Under the pieces are notes generated by a model. It made no database searches. It was not told where the DNA came from and was given only the letters and a program-made list of their open reading frames with translations. Shown here one piece after another: positions 35,586 through 44,233 of a stretch of DNA of 64,000 nucleotides (within the stretch, counting starts at the first letter, position 1; each line of letters starts with the position of its first letter). The position numbers and the translations under genes were made by a program. Source of the DNA: Flavobacterium sp. (GTDB lineage Bacteria > Bacteroidota > Bacteroidia > Flavobacteriales > Flavobacteriaceae). The DNA lies in contig NZ_PNNA01000087.1 of NCBI RefSeq assembly GCF_013823965.1, positions 1 to 64,000 of the forward strand, given 5' to 3'.

Positions 35586-35819
35586 ATGTCTCGTCAAATA
35601 AAACTAATTTGGGATTTTCGTGGTTCAGCTTCGGCAAAAACGGCCGAACATCATGAAATTCATTTAAAGGAATATATCGTGGCCAAAAATTTATCGCCCA
35701 ACATTACCGGTTTTGAAGTCCTTAACGAAATGTATGCGATTGCCTTTATGGTCGTAACTAACGAAACGATGATTCAAGTACGTGATGCCTTGAAACCGCA
35801 TCGAGGAGAGGTTTTTTAG
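35586..35819 (+). CDS. Small conserved-looking cytoplasmic protein
   Basis: This 77-residue protein begins MSRQIKLIWDFRGSASAKTAEHH. It has no signal peptide or membrane helix and contains His/Glu-rich helix HHEIHLKEYIVAK and a hydrophobic strand IAFMVVTNETM. Codon use and a proper promoter support a real gene; I do not recognise a domain. The ATG at 35586 is preferred over 35556, which lies before the -7 box. The stop is directly followed by a long imperfect hairpin. Confidence 0.68.
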   Translation: MSRQIKLIWDFRGSASAKTAEHHEIHLKEYIVAKNLSPNITGFEVLNEMYAIAFMVVTNETMIQVRDALKPHRGEVF

Positions 35820-35890
35820 TGGTCAGTATCCAGTTTTTAATTGTCAGTGAGAGACTGAATACTAAAAAACTGAACACTGAACACTTTTTT
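35819..35890. repeat. Long imperfect hairpin built from a CAGTGTTCAGT-type word
   Basis: Left arm 35819-35838 pairs with right arm 35865-35884 (about 20 bp with a few mismatches or G-U pairs) around an inner CAGT/ACTG hairpin. Six T follow on the plus strand, so it may end transcription of the small gene; it also fills the gap to the recQ stop codon. The same words recur at 56657 and 59393. Confidence 0.6.
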
Positions 35891-38084
35891 AATTCGCTAC
35901 TTCGCTGATGAATTTGATTCTCATCAAGCGCAATTCATCGATATCATAATCGCCATCAAATTCTTTGAGTGCTTCTTCAATATTATCCGTGTGCGATTCC
36001 ATAAAATAGTCGTGAATTTCTTCTTGCTGATCGTCATCGAGCATTTCATCAATCCAATACTTTATGTTTAGCTTGGTACCGGAATTGACGATTTGTTCCA
36101 TTTCTGTTATCAAGTTTTCCATGGTCAATCCTTTGGCGGAAGCTATATCGCTGAGGGGCAATTTCCTGTCAATGTTTTGAATAATGTATAATTTATTTAT
36201 GGAATTTGCTCCGGTAGATTTTACGACCAAATCATCTGGGCGAATAATATCATTGTCTTCAACATACTGGCTTATTAATGCTATAAATTCCTTGCCATAT
36301 TTTTTTGCTTTTCCTTCTCCAACACCGTGCGTGTTGATTAACTCATCCATGGAAATTGGATATTTCAAGGCCATATCTTCGAGTGAAGGATCTTGAAAAA
36401 CCACAAAAGGAGGAACTCCTAATTTTTTGGCCACTTTTTTGCGCAGGTCACGCAACATTCCCATCAAAACCTCATCGGCAACCCCGCTTGATTTTGCGGC
36501 CGTAACGATGGCATCATCCTCGGATTCACTGTATTCATGATCCTCGGACATCATGAAAGAAATTGGTTTTTTGATGAAATCTATACCTTTCTTGGTAATT
36601 TTCACGATGCCGTAAGTTTCAATGTCTTTGGACAATAATCCATCCACCAATACTTGACGCAGTAATGCCATCCAGAATTTTTCGTCATGATCTGCACCTG
36701 AACCAAAAAAGGGCTGACTATCTGTTCTATGCGCTTTTATGACTGCATTTACTCGACCTATCAAGGTAAAAACGACTTCTTTGGACTTGTATATATGTTT
36801 CGTGTCGCGGACCACTTCAAGCAATTTAACGACTTGGTCTTTGGCCTCCAACTTCACTTTTGGATTGCGAACATTGTCATCCATGTCTCCTCCTTCACCG
36901 GTTTCATTGTCGAATTCCTCCCCAAAATAATGCAACAAGAATTTTCTTCTCGACATCGAAGTTTCGGCATAAGCAACTACTTCTTGCAATAAAGCAAAAC
37001 CTATTTCCTGTTCGGCAACGGGTTTCCCGGACAAGAATTTTTCCAATTTTTCTACATCTTTATAGGAATAATAGGCTAGACAATGTCCTTCGCCTCCATC
37101 GCGACCGGCACGACCTGTTTCCTGGTAATAACTTTCCAATGATTTTGGAATATCGTGATGGATAACAAAACGAACATCCGGTTTATCGATTCCCATCCCA
37201 AATGCAATCGTGGCAACCACCACATCCACGTCTTCCATAAGAAACATGTCTTGGTGTTTGGCTCGCGTTTTGGCATCCAATCCTGCGTGATAAGGCACGG
37301 CGCTTATTCCGTTTACTTGCAAAACTTCGGCAATGGCTTCCACTTTTTTGCGGCTTAGACAATAAATAATTCCCGATTTGCCTTTGTGTTGTTTTATAAA
37401 ACGAATGATGTCCGCTTCAATATTTTTGGTTTTGGTACGTACTTCGTAATATAAATTAGGTCTATTGAAAGATGCCTTATAGGTTGTTGCATCTGACATA
37501 TCCAAATTTTTGAGAATGTCTTCCTGTACTTTTGGAGTGGCTGTTGCGGTAAGACCAATAATTGACACATCACCCAATTGCTTGATAATTCCTTTTAAAT
37601 TTCGATATTCCGGCCTGAAATCATGGCCCCATTCAGAGATGCAATGTGCTTCATCAATGGCCACGAAAGAAATAGGCACGGTTTGAAGGAAATTCAAATA
37701 TTCTTCCTTGGTCAAGGATTCTGGAGCTACATACAAGAGTTTTGTAATACCTGAAGTAATGTCTTTTTTGACTTGTGCAATTTCAGTTTTGGTAAGTGAC
37801 GAATTGAGAACATGGGCAACTCCATTTTCTGATGACAAGCTTCGAATGGCATCGACTTGGTTTTTCATCAAGGCAATCAAGGGAGACACAACAATAGCCG
37901 TCCCTTCTTGAATTAAGGCAGGCAATTGATAACAAAGTGACTTTCCACCACCCGTTGGCATAATCACGAAAGTGTTTTCTTTGTTGAGAATGCTTTTTAT
38001 AACTTGTTCCTGGAGACCTTTGAATTGGCTGAAGCCAAAATACTTCTTTAATTCTTTGTGGATGTCAATTTCGGTTGAATTCAT
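35889..38084 (-). CDS. recQ: RecQ family DNA helicase
   Basis: RecQ is a 3'-5' DNA helicase used in recombination and repair. The 731-residue protein has Walker A PTGGGKS, the DEAH box IDEAHC, conserved helicase motifs through GRAGRDG, an RQC region and an HRDC domain (about residues 520-600), plus a C-terminal extension. In the RQC zinc subdomain the four cysteines of E. coli RecQ are replaced by Ser378, Thr395, Gly398 and Met401 with spacing kept. It is divergent from kdsD. Confidence 0.94.
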   Translation of the reverse strand: MNSTEIDIHKELKKYFGFSQFKGLQEQVIKSILNKENTFVIMPTGGGKSLCYQLPALIQEGTAIVVSPLIALMKNQVDAIRSLSSENGVAHVLNSSLTKTEIAQVKKDITSGITKLLYVAPESLTKEEYLNFLQTVPISFVAIDEAHCISEWGHDFRPEYRNLKGIIKQLGDVSIIGLTATATPKVQEDILKNLDMSDATTYKASFNRPNLYYEVRTKTKNIEADIIRFIKQHKGKSGIIYCLSRKKVEAIAEVLQVNGISAVPYHAGLDAKTRAKHQDMFLMEDVDVVVATIAFGMGIDKPDVRFVIHHDIPKSLESYYQETGRAGRDGGEGHCLAYYSYKDVEKLEKFLSGKPVAEQEIGFALLQEVVAYAETSMSRRKFLLHYFGEEFDNETGEGGDMDDNVRNPKVKLEAKDQVVKLLEVVRDTKHIYKSKEVVFTLIGRVNAVIKAHRTDSQPFFGSGADHDEKFWMALLRQVLVDGLLSKDIETYGIVKITKKGIDFIKKPISFMMSEDHEYSESEDDAIVTAAKSSGVADEVLMGMLRDLRKKVAKKLGVPPFVVFQDPSLEDMALKYPISMDELINTHGVGEGKAKKYGKEFIALISQYVEDNDIIRPDDLVVKSTGANSINKLYIIQNIDRKLPLSDIASAKGLTMENLITEMEQIVNSGTKLNIKYWIDEMLDDDQQEEIHDYFMESHTDNIEEALKEFDGDYDIDELRLMRIKFISEVAN

Positions 38085-38106
38085 TCTTTATTAATGGTAT
38101 TTTATC

Positions 38107-38114
38107 TAAATTTG
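38107..38114 (+). promoter_or_regulatory. Putative -7 box for the kdsD operon
   Basis: TAAATTTG matches TAnnTTTG. Transcription would start near 38120, downstream of the first in-frame ATG (38075), so translation must begin later; the TTG at 38171 fits. Confidence 0.45.
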
Positions 38115-38170
38115 CACCACTAAAGATACTAATTTCTTTTATACATACAAATTTTTATAAAAATTCTATT

Positions 38171-39136
38171 TTGGATACAAAAGAAAACATATTGATATTG
38201 GCCAAAAACACCATTCTTTCCGAGAGTGAATCCATAGCAAAACTAATTGATTTTATAGACTTTAACTTTACCGAAGCCATCCAAATCATATTCAATTCAA
38301 AAGGAAGATTGATTGTAACCGGAATTGGAAAAAGTGCAATTATTGCCCAAAAAATGGTTGCCACGTTTAATTCTACTGGAACTCCGTCACTATTTTTACA
38401 TGCTTCAGAGGCCATTCACGGGGATTTGGGCATGATGCAAACCGACGATGTTGTTATATGCATTTCAAAAAGTGGCAACAGTCCCGAAATAAAAGTACTT
38501 GTTCCCTTGTTAAAAAGATTTGGAAATCAATTAATAGCCATTACCGGAAACATGTCCTCATTCTTGGCAAAAGAATCCAAATATGTCCTGAATACCACGG
38601 TTGATGCGGAAGCGTGTCGCAACAATCTAGCGCCAACAAATAGCACGACGGCACAACTAGTAATGGGCGATGCCCTTGCAGTATGCTTGATGGAAATGCG
38701 AAATTTTACCAGCGAAGATTTTGCCAAATACCATCCCGGTGGCGCCTTGGGCAAAAAACTGTTGCTTCGCGTTACAGACATGCTTGAAAACTCGTTAAAA
38801 CCAATGGTGGCTCCAGATGCTCCCATAAAAAAAGTAATTTTCGAAATTTCCGAGAAGCGTCTTGGAGTTACGGCAGTTGTCGAAAATGAAAAAGTAATCG
38901 GAATTATTACCGATGGCGACATCAGAAGAATGCTCAATGAAAATGATACTTTTACTCATTTGACTGCCAAAGATATCATGACAAAAAATCCTAAAATGAT
39001 ACAATCGTCCATTATGGTTTCTGACGCACTAAATATCCTGGAAGATTTTGCCATCACGCAATTGATTGTTGTGGATAATGGCGAGTACAAAGGCGTTTTG
39101 CATTTACATGACATTTTAAAAGAAGGAATTGTATAA
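38171..39136 (+). CDS. kdsD: Arabinose-5-phosphate isomerase (KpsF/GutQ family)
   Basis: KdsD makes arabinose-5-phosphate for Kdo, the inner-core sugar of lipopolysaccharide. The 321-residue protein has an SIS domain (GRLIVTGIGKSAIIAQKMVATFNSTG, then HGDLGMM and ISKSGNSPE) and two CBS domains (about residues 205-320). The start is uncertain: an ATG at 38075 lies within recQ and upstream of the -7 box. A TTG at 38171 (LDTKENILILAK) gives the usual family length and is chosen here. Its TAA overlaps the tatC ATG by 1 nt. Confidence 0.88.
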   Translation: MDTKENILILAKNTILSESESIAKLIDFIDFNFTEAIQIIFNSKGRLIVTGIGKSAIIAQKMVATFNSTGTPSLFLHASEAIHGDLGMMQTDDVVICISKSGNSPEIKVLVPLLKRFGNQLIAITGNMSSFLAKESKYVLNTTVDAEACRNNLAPTNSTTAQLVMGDALAVCLMEMRNFTSEDFAKYHPGGALGKKLLLRVTDMLENSLKPMVAPDAPIKKVIFEISEKRLGVTAVVENEKVIGIITDGDIRRMLNENDTFTHLTAKDIMTKNPKMIQSSIMVSDALNILEDFAITQLIVVDNGEYKGVLHLHDILKEGIV

Positions 39137-39960
39137 TGAAAAAGAAGGATCTTAAAGAAATGTCGTTTTTAGACCATCTCGAGGAATTAAGATGGTTGTT
39201 GGTTAGAAGCACGATTGCCATATTAATCTTTGCAACTTTTACTTTTTTTGTCAGTGATTTTATTTTTGATGTCATCATTTTTGGCCCAAAAAGTCCTGAT
39301 TTTATCACTTATCGCTTTTTCTGTGATTTATCCCATCAATTGGGTTTTGCCGATAGTATTTGCGTCACCGAAATGCCATTCATCATTCAAAACATAGATG
39401 TCGAAGGTCAAGTCAACATATTGGTTTGGACCTGCATAACTGCCGGATTTATTTTGGCATTCCCTTATATCTTGCTTCAATTGTGGAATTTTATTAGTCC
39501 TGCTTTGTATGAAAACGAGCGAAAACATGCAAAACTTTTTATTTTCATAGCTTCACTTTTGTTTTTTGTAGGCGTTTTATTCGGCTATTTTGTAGTGGTT
39601 CCAATGTCTGTTAATTTCTTTGCAACCTTCAAAGTCAGTGACGTGGTGCAAAATCAATTCAGTTTTGATTCCTACATCGGCATGATAAAAACATCCGTTA
39701 TTGCCAGTGGACTATTTTTTGAATTACCAATAATCATTTACTTTTTAACAAAATTAGGATTGGTAACACCACGGTTTTTAAGGCACTATTGGAAATATGC
39801 CGTGGTCATCATTCTCATTGTGGCAGCAATCGTGACTCCGCCAGACGTAGTTAGCCAATTAATTGTTGCCATCCCAATGTTATTAATCTATGAAGCAAGT
39901 ATATTTATTTCGTCAATTGTATATAAAAACCAACAAAAAATAGATGGGCAAACTAGTTAA
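39136..39960 (+). CDS. tatC: Sec-independent translocase subunit TatC
   Basis: TatC is the receptor subunit of the twin-arginine export system. The 274-residue protein begins MKKKDLKEMSFLDHLEELRW (the conserved HLEELR motif) and has six predicted helices. FISPALYENERKHAKLF and LTKLGLVTPRFLRHYWKYA are conserved. The first periplasmic loop is enlarged by about 35 residues (PKSPDF to DVEGQ), containing two Cys. It overlaps kdsD by 1 nt and the AhpD-like gene by 17 nt; no TatA gene is nearby. Confidence 0.95.
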   Translation: MKKKDLKEMSFLDHLEELRWLLVRSTIAILIFATFTFFVSDFIFDVIIFGPKSPDFITYRFFCDLSHQLGFADSICVTEMPFIIQNIDVEGQVNILVWTCITAGFILAFPYILLQLWNFISPALYENERKHAKLFIFIASLLFFVGVLFGYFVVVPMSVNFFATFKVSDVVQNQFSFDSYIGMIKTSVIASGLFFELPIIIYFLTKLGLVTPRFLRHYWKYAVVIILIVAAIVTPPDVVSQLIVAIPMLLIYEASIFISSIVYKNQQKIDGQTS

Positions 39961-40291
39961 GGAATTCAACGATTATCGTTCCAAGATGAACGAAAAATTA
40001 TTGGCAGACAACAATAAAATTGTAAAGCGAATTTTCAATCTTGACACCAATGCTTATGCAGCGGGAGCACTTGACGTGAAAACCAAGGAGCTTCTGGGAT
40101 TAGTGGCTTCAGCAGTGTTGCGTTGCGACGATTGCGTGAAATACCATTTAGAAAATTGTCATAAAGAAGGTATCTCCAAAGAAGAAATGATGGAAGCCAT
40201 GGGAATTGCAACATTGGTGGGCGGAACCATCGTCGTGCCCCATTTGCGCAGAGCGTATGAGTTTTGGGAAGAATTGGAAGAAGACAAATAA
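39944..40291 (+). CDS. AhpD-like carboxymuconolactone decarboxylase family protein
   Basis: This 115-residue all-helical protein has the AhpD signature E-x11-CxxCxxxH: Glu49, Cys61, Cys64, His68. It should therefore have thiol peroxidase or disulfide-relay chemistry rather than decarboxylase activity, though the substrate is unknown. It begins inside tatC (17-nt overlap), so its translation is tied to the Tat operon. Confidence 0.9.
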   Translation: MGKLVKEFNDYRSKMNEKLLADNNKIVKRIFNLDTNAYAAGALDVKTKELLGLVASAVLRCDDCVKYHLENCHKEGISKEEMMEAMGIATLVGGTIVVPHLRRAYEFWEELEEDK

Positions 40292-40309
40292 TTGTTAAAT
40301 TGTAGATCT

Positions 40310-40360
40310 GGTCATTTGTTTATTCGTTAATTTGTCGAATAACCGAATAACCGAATAACC
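40310..40360. repeat. Long imperfect hairpin built from a GGTTATTCG word
   Basis: The right arm (40336-40360) is three tandem copies of CGAATAACC; the left arm (40310-40334) is a degenerate complement, GGTCATTTG-TTTATTCG-TTAATTTG. About 19 of 25 positions are complementary and most others can form G-U pairs. It lies between the AhpD-like gene and lptB. Confidence 0.6.
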
Positions 40361-40367
40361 TCAAAAA

Positions 40368-41108
40368 ATGAAACTAAGAGCCGAAAATCTAATTAAAACA
40401 TATAAAGGTCGTAGTGTCGTAAAAGGCATTTCGGTGGATGTAAACCAAGGGGAAATCGTGGGATTGTTGGGGCCAAACGGTGCCGGAAAAACAACTTCAT
40501 TTTACATGATTGTGGGATTGGTAAAACCCAACTCTGGAAACATTTATCTGGACGATTTGGATATCACCGATTATCCAATGTACAAAAGAGCCCAACAAGG
40601 CATTGGTTATTTGGCACAAGAAGCTTCCGTTTTCAGAAAATTGAGTATCGAAGACAATATTTTGAGCGTTTTACAATTGACCAAACTTTCCAAAGAAGCC
40701 CAAGAAGCCAAAATGGAAAGCTTGATTGACGAGTTTGGTTTGCAACACATTCGCACGAATCGCGGTGATTTGCTTTCGGGTGGAGAACGTCGTCGTACTG
40801 AAATTGCGCGTTGTTTGGCCACAGACCCAAAATTCATCCTTCTCGACGAACCTTTTGCAGGAGTTGACCCTGTTGCCGTTGAAGACATTCAAAGAATCGT
40901 GGCCCAATTAAAAAACAAGAACATCGGAATTCTGATTACCGACCACAACGTGCAAGAAACCCTTGCCATCACCGATAAAACCTATCTTATGTTTGAAGGA
41001 GGAATCCTGAAAGCCGGAATTCCCGAAGAATTGGTGGAAGATGAAATGGTGCGTCGCGTGTATTTAGGACAGAATTTCGAATTGAGAAAAAAGAAATTGG
41101 AGTTTTAA
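40368..41108 (+). CDS. lptB: Lipopolysaccharide export ATPase LptB
   Basis: This 246-residue ABC ATPase drives lipopolysaccharide extraction by LptFG. It has Walker A GPNGAGKTT, Q-loop GIGYLAQEASVFRKLS, signature LSGGERRRTEIARCLA, Walker B FILLDEPFAGVDP and H-loop TDHNV, all typical of LptB rather than other importers. It lies in the kdsD operon, so a sugar-precursor enzyme and the export motor for the same molecule are linked; the permease gene is at 25218. The DUF5808 gene follows after 16 nt. Confidence 0.95.
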   Translation: MKLRAENLIKTYKGRSVVKGISVDVNQGEIVGLLGPNGAGKTTSFYMIVGLVKPNSGNIYLDDLDITDYPMYKRAQQGIGYLAQEASVFRKLSIEDNILSVLQLTKLSKEAQEAKMESLIDEFGLQHIRTNRGDLLSGGERRRTEIARCLATDPKFILLDEPFAGVDPVAVEDIQRIVAQLKNKNIGILITDHNVQETLAITDKTYLMFEGGILKAGIPEELVEDEMVRRVYLGQNFELRKKKLEF

Positions 41109-41124
41109 AAGTCGGAGCATTAAA

Positions 41125-41361
41125 ATGGAAGATCCAGAGAATCCAAGTCCCGAAACAGAAGAAAGGTGGCGCAACGACCCCGACAACTGGATTTGGGGAA
41201 TCTTTTATTACAACAAGGAAGACGGACGTTTGCTGCCGCCAAAAAGAAACCCCATTATGGGTTTTACCATCAATTTTGCCAATCCCAATTCGGTATTGTT
41301 TTTTGTAATCATGATGCTTTTTTTCTTGTTAATCACATTTGTCATTGCAAGCAAAAATTGA
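41125..41361 (+). CDS. DUF5808 single-helix protein
   Basis: This 78-residue protein has the DUF5808 core (NDPDNWIWGIFYYNKEDGRLLPPKR, then MGFTINFANP) followed by one C-terminal membrane helix (FFVIMMLFFLLITFVIA). Function unknown. It is the last gene of the kdsD-tatC-lptB operon. Its TGA (41359-41361) is immediately followed by the last codon of the convergent lysozyme gene, with no terminator between them. Confidence 0.8.
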   Translation: MEDPENPSPETEERWRNDPDNWIWGIFYYNKEDGRLLPPKRNPIMGFTINFANPNSVLFFVIMMLFFLLITFVIASKN

Positions 41362-42225
41362 TTATTCCACAGTTATAAACCGTAATTGCTCGGCATCTCC
41401 ATTGAAAATATTCACATCCACATTGCCTTTTATTCCCGTCACGGATGCTTTTTCCGTGAATTGCCAAAACAGCCAATCCCCGCCTATTTTCTCCCGATAA
41501 AAATTGTAATTGGCAATCCAAAAAAGGTAATCCGAAAAATCTTCTTTCAAGAAATCATCGTAATATTTCTCGCCCGTATAAATAATGGGTTTGACTTTAT
41601 AATGGGCTTCAACGGCATTCAACCAACGCCTCAGTCCTATTTTCAAACTATCTAAAGATTGACCTTTGGGTAATTTTTCAATATCTAAAACGGGAGGCAA
41701 ATCACCTTTTTTTAGCTGTACGGTTTTGATAAAAAGTTTTGCTTGTTCCAATGAATTTTCGTTGGGACGATAATAATGATAAGCTCCTCGAATCATTTCC
41801 CTGTTTTTGGCACCAAGCCAATTTTTCTCAAATTGACCATCAACCCTGTCGTTTCCTGCCGTGGCACGAATAAAAACAAATTCAAGCGGATAATTTTCCT
41901 CGATGGTTTCGACCAAAGTCCAATCGATTTTTCCCTGAAACTCGGAAACATCCAGACCAATTGCCTTGCCTTGATGATTCTCTAAAACTTGGTAATTGCG
42001 AACATCCGAAATGCGTTTGGCTTCGGCAGCTTCGTATTTTAATTTATAAGATTTAAACCCTAAATAATACAGGAATCCATCGCGATAGTGATAACCTACT
42101 CCCAGAAATAGCAAGATAAAAATTCCAATTATCGAATAACTGCGAACTTTTCCGGAGAAAAAGGAAGCTTTCTTTCGTGGTTTTCGTCTGGTTGCGGATT
42201 TTCTTCGAGTGGTTGTTCTCCTCAT
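41362..42225 (-). CDS. Glycoside hydrolase family 25 lysozyme, membrane-anchored
   Basis: This 287-residue protein has an Arg/Lys-rich cytoplasmic N-terminus, one membrane helix (about residues 30-46) and a GH25 domain facing the periplasm. The fold's key segments are GLDVSEFQGKIDW, FIRATAG, YHYYRP, VLDIEKLP with the likely acid Glu, and WQFTE. GH25 enzymes cut the MurNAc-GlcNAc bond of peptidoglycan. It is 7 nt downstream of pssA. Confidence 0.9.
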   Translation of the reverse strand: MRRTTTRRKSATRRKPRKKASFFSGKVRSYSIIGIFILLFLGVGYHYRDGFLYYLGFKSYKLKYEAAEAKRISDVRNYQVLENHQGKAIGLDVSEFQGKIDWTLVETIEENYPLEFVFIRATAGNDRVDGQFEKNWLGAKNREMIRGAYHYYRPNENSLEQAKLFIKTVQLKKGDLPPVLDIEKLPKGQSLDSLKIGLRRWLNAVEAHYKVKPIIYTGEKYYDDFLKEDFSDYLFWIANYNFYREKIGGDWLFWQFTEKASVTGIKGNVDVNIFNGDAEQLRFITVE

Positions 42226-42232
42226 TGGAAAA

Positions 42233-42943
42233 CTATTTTTTCAAGAACTTGTTGTTGAAAACCGACAACAAAACATAAGTAACGATAACCAACGGAATGG
42301 CCAAATAGTGGAAGAAAACCAACAACACTGCACACAAAATCAAAAAGACGATTTGAAGGGCATTTTTCTTAAACGTAAAATCTTTTATTTTCAAGGAAAA
42401 CAAAGGAATTTCAGCGTTCAAAATGTAAGCACTGAATAAAGTGATGGCCAACAAAATCCATTGATTGGTCAAAATATCAAAAACAACCAACGAATCGGAA
42501 TATTTTAAAACCAAAGGCAAACTCAATATAAACAAGGCATTGGCAGGCGTTGGCAAACCAATGAAAGAATCCGTTTGGCGGGTATCAATATTGAAATTGG
42601 CCAATCGATAACAAGACCCTAAAGTAATGATGAATCCCAAATACGGCAAAATCAAAATAGGAGTTGCTGGATCTTGGCTTTGTTGCAACAACCAGTACAT
42701 TACATAACCTGGAACAACACCGCTGGTAACCATATCTGCCAAAGAATCCAATTGCAAACCCAATTCCCCGGCCACCTTGAACAATCTGGCAAAAAAACCA
42801 TCAAAAAAATCCAGAAAAATGCCCAAACACACAAAATAAAAAGCCATTTCAAAATTTAATTCCGACACAAAAACTACGGCAATGCAACCGCAAAAAAGAT
42901 TGAGCAACGTAATGATATTCGGGACGTGTTTTTTAATTTGCAT
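42233..42943 (-). CDS. pssA: CDP-diacylglycerol-serine O-phosphatidyltransferase
   Basis: This enzyme makes phosphatidylserine, the precursor of phosphatidylethanolamine. The 236-residue membrane protein carries the CDP-alcohol phosphotransferase signature DG-x2-AR-x8-G-x3-D-x3-D, read here as DGFFARLFKVAGELGLQLDSLAD. MQIKKHVPNIITLLNLFCGC at the start is typical of this type. A -7 box (42973-42980) is upstream and the GH25 gene follows. Confidence 0.92.
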   Translation of the reverse strand: MQIKKHVPNIITLLNLFCGCIAVVFVSELNFEMAFYFVCLGIFLDFFDGFFARLFKVAGELGLQLDSLADMVTSGVVPGYVMYWLLQQSQDPATPILILPYLGFIITLGSCYRLANFNIDTRQTDSFIGLPTPANALFILSLPLVLKYSDSLVVFDILTNQWILLAITLFSAYILNAEIPLFSLKIKDFTFKKNALQIVFLILCAVLLVFFHYLAIPLVIVTYVLLSVFNNKFLKK

Positions 42944-42972
42944 AGTTCAAGAGATTAAATGTTCGAAGTTCG

Positions 42973-42980
42973 CAAATTTA
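42973..42980 (-). promoter_or_regulatory. Putative -7 box for pssA
   Basis: Minus strand TAAATTTG matches TAnnTTTG, 29 nt before the pssA start codon. Confidence 0.42.
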
Positions 42981-43087
42981 GTATAATAAGTGAATGAGAA
43001 GTACGTTTTTTAGTAGAGATTTTCAACATCAAGTTCTTTGGCTCTCAATATTTGACCAAAGAGAGGAGTAAGCTCATTAAAAAATTA

Positions 43088-43095
43088 TATTTTTG
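43088..43095 (+). promoter_or_regulatory. Putative -7 box for the PorV/PorQ-like gene
   Basis: TATTTTTG matches TAnnTTTG, 39 nt before the ATG at 43135. Confidence 0.42.
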
Positions 43096-43134
43096 AAAAA
43101 AAATTAAACGATACTTCGGTCCGAGAAACAATCA

Positions 43135-44208
43135 ATGCTAAAAAAAACTCCATTATTCTTCCTTCTTTTGATTTGCGCCAGTTCGTATGCCCAAACCGTC
43201 AGAAAGTATTCGAACGAGTTCATGAATATTGGCGTTGACGCGGCAGCATTGGGAATGGCAAACGCCATGACTTCCCACACCAATAACGTGAATTCTGGCT
43301 ACTGGAATCCAGCAGGATTGATTCATCTCGAAGACCATGAACTATCATTGATGCACGCCAATTATTTTGCCAATATTGCCCAATACGACTATATTGCTTA
43401 CGCAAAACCAATCGACGATGAAAGCGCTTGGGGAATTTCCCTAATCCGTTTTGGTGTTGACGATATTTTAAACACAACTGAATTAATCGACAGCCAAGGC
43501 AACATCGACTACAATCGCATCAGCCTTTTTTCCACAGCCGATTATGGCGTTACTTTTTCCTATGCTCGAAGGTTGCAAGTTCCCGGATTTCAATATGGAG
43601 TCAATGCCAAAGTGATTCGCCGAATTATTGGACAATTTGCCAGTTCTTGGGGTTTTGGATTTGATGCCGGTTTGCAATTCGAAAAAAACGACTGGATGTT
43701 TGGCTTGATGCTTCGCGATATCACCACGACCTATAATGTATGGAGCATTGACGAAGCCGAATATAAAAAGATTGCCAATGCCATTCCGGGACAAAACCAG
43801 GAATTGCCCGAAAGCACGGAAATTACGGCTCCAAAAATCCAATTGGGATTTTCCAAAAAATTTAATATTCGCTATGATTACAGCCTTTTGGCTGCAGCCA
43901 ATGTCAATATGGTTTTTACCAAAACCAACGACCTTTTTTCGTCAGATTTTGCAAGTATTGATCCGGCATTGGGATTTGAATTTGGTTATACCGACTTGGT
44001 TTTTTTGCGAGCCGGACTTGGAAATTTTCAAAACATTCAACAAATTGACAATACGGAAAAGGTGGGATTTCAACCCAATATTGGTTTGGGATTCCAATAC
44101 AAAGGAATTCAAATTGATTATGCCCTGACCAATTTAGGAAATCAAAGTGCTGCTTTGTATTCGAATATTTTTTCGGTAAAAGTGGATTTGGGACTTTTTA
44201 GAAATTAA
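43135..44208 (+). CDS. PorV/PorQ family outer-membrane barrel protein
   Basis: This 357-residue protein has a signal peptide (FFLLLICASSYAQ). The N-terminal stretch FMNIGVDAAALGMANAMTS with WNPAGL is typical of PorV/PorQ proteins, a FadL-related barrel group tied to type IX secretion and gliding. I cannot say whether it is PorV, PorQ or a paralogue; no other T9SS gene is in the window. It ends in a barrel strand (FSVKVDLGLFRN). The DUF4105 gene follows by 25 nt. Confidence 0.85.
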   Translation: MLKKTPLFFLLLICASSYAQTVRKYSNEFMNIGVDAAALGMANAMTSHTNNVNSGYWNPAGLIHLEDHELSLMHANYFANIAQYDYIAYAKPIDDESAWGISLIRFGVDDILNTTELIDSQGNIDYNRISLFSTADYGVTFSYARRLQVPGFQYGVNAKVIRRIIGQFASSWGFGFDAGLQFEKNDWMFGLMLRDITTTYNVWSIDEAEYKKIANAIPGQNQELPESTEITAPKIQLGFSKKFNIRYDYSLLAAANVNMVFTKTNDLFSSDFASIDPALGFEFGYTDLVFLRAGLGNFQNIQQIDNTEKVGFQPNIGLGFQYKGIQIDYALTNLGNQSAALYSNIFSVKVDLGLFRN

Positions 44209-44233
44209 TTTTATTCTTTTTATACCGTTATAA

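Noticed and set aside
38075..38170. Upstream ATG start for kdsD
   Set aside because: It lies inside recQ and upstream of the -7 box, and the added residues do not match the family.
42209..42439. 76-codon plus-strand frame at the pssA/GH25 junction
   Set aside because: It is antisense to both genes and has no start signals.
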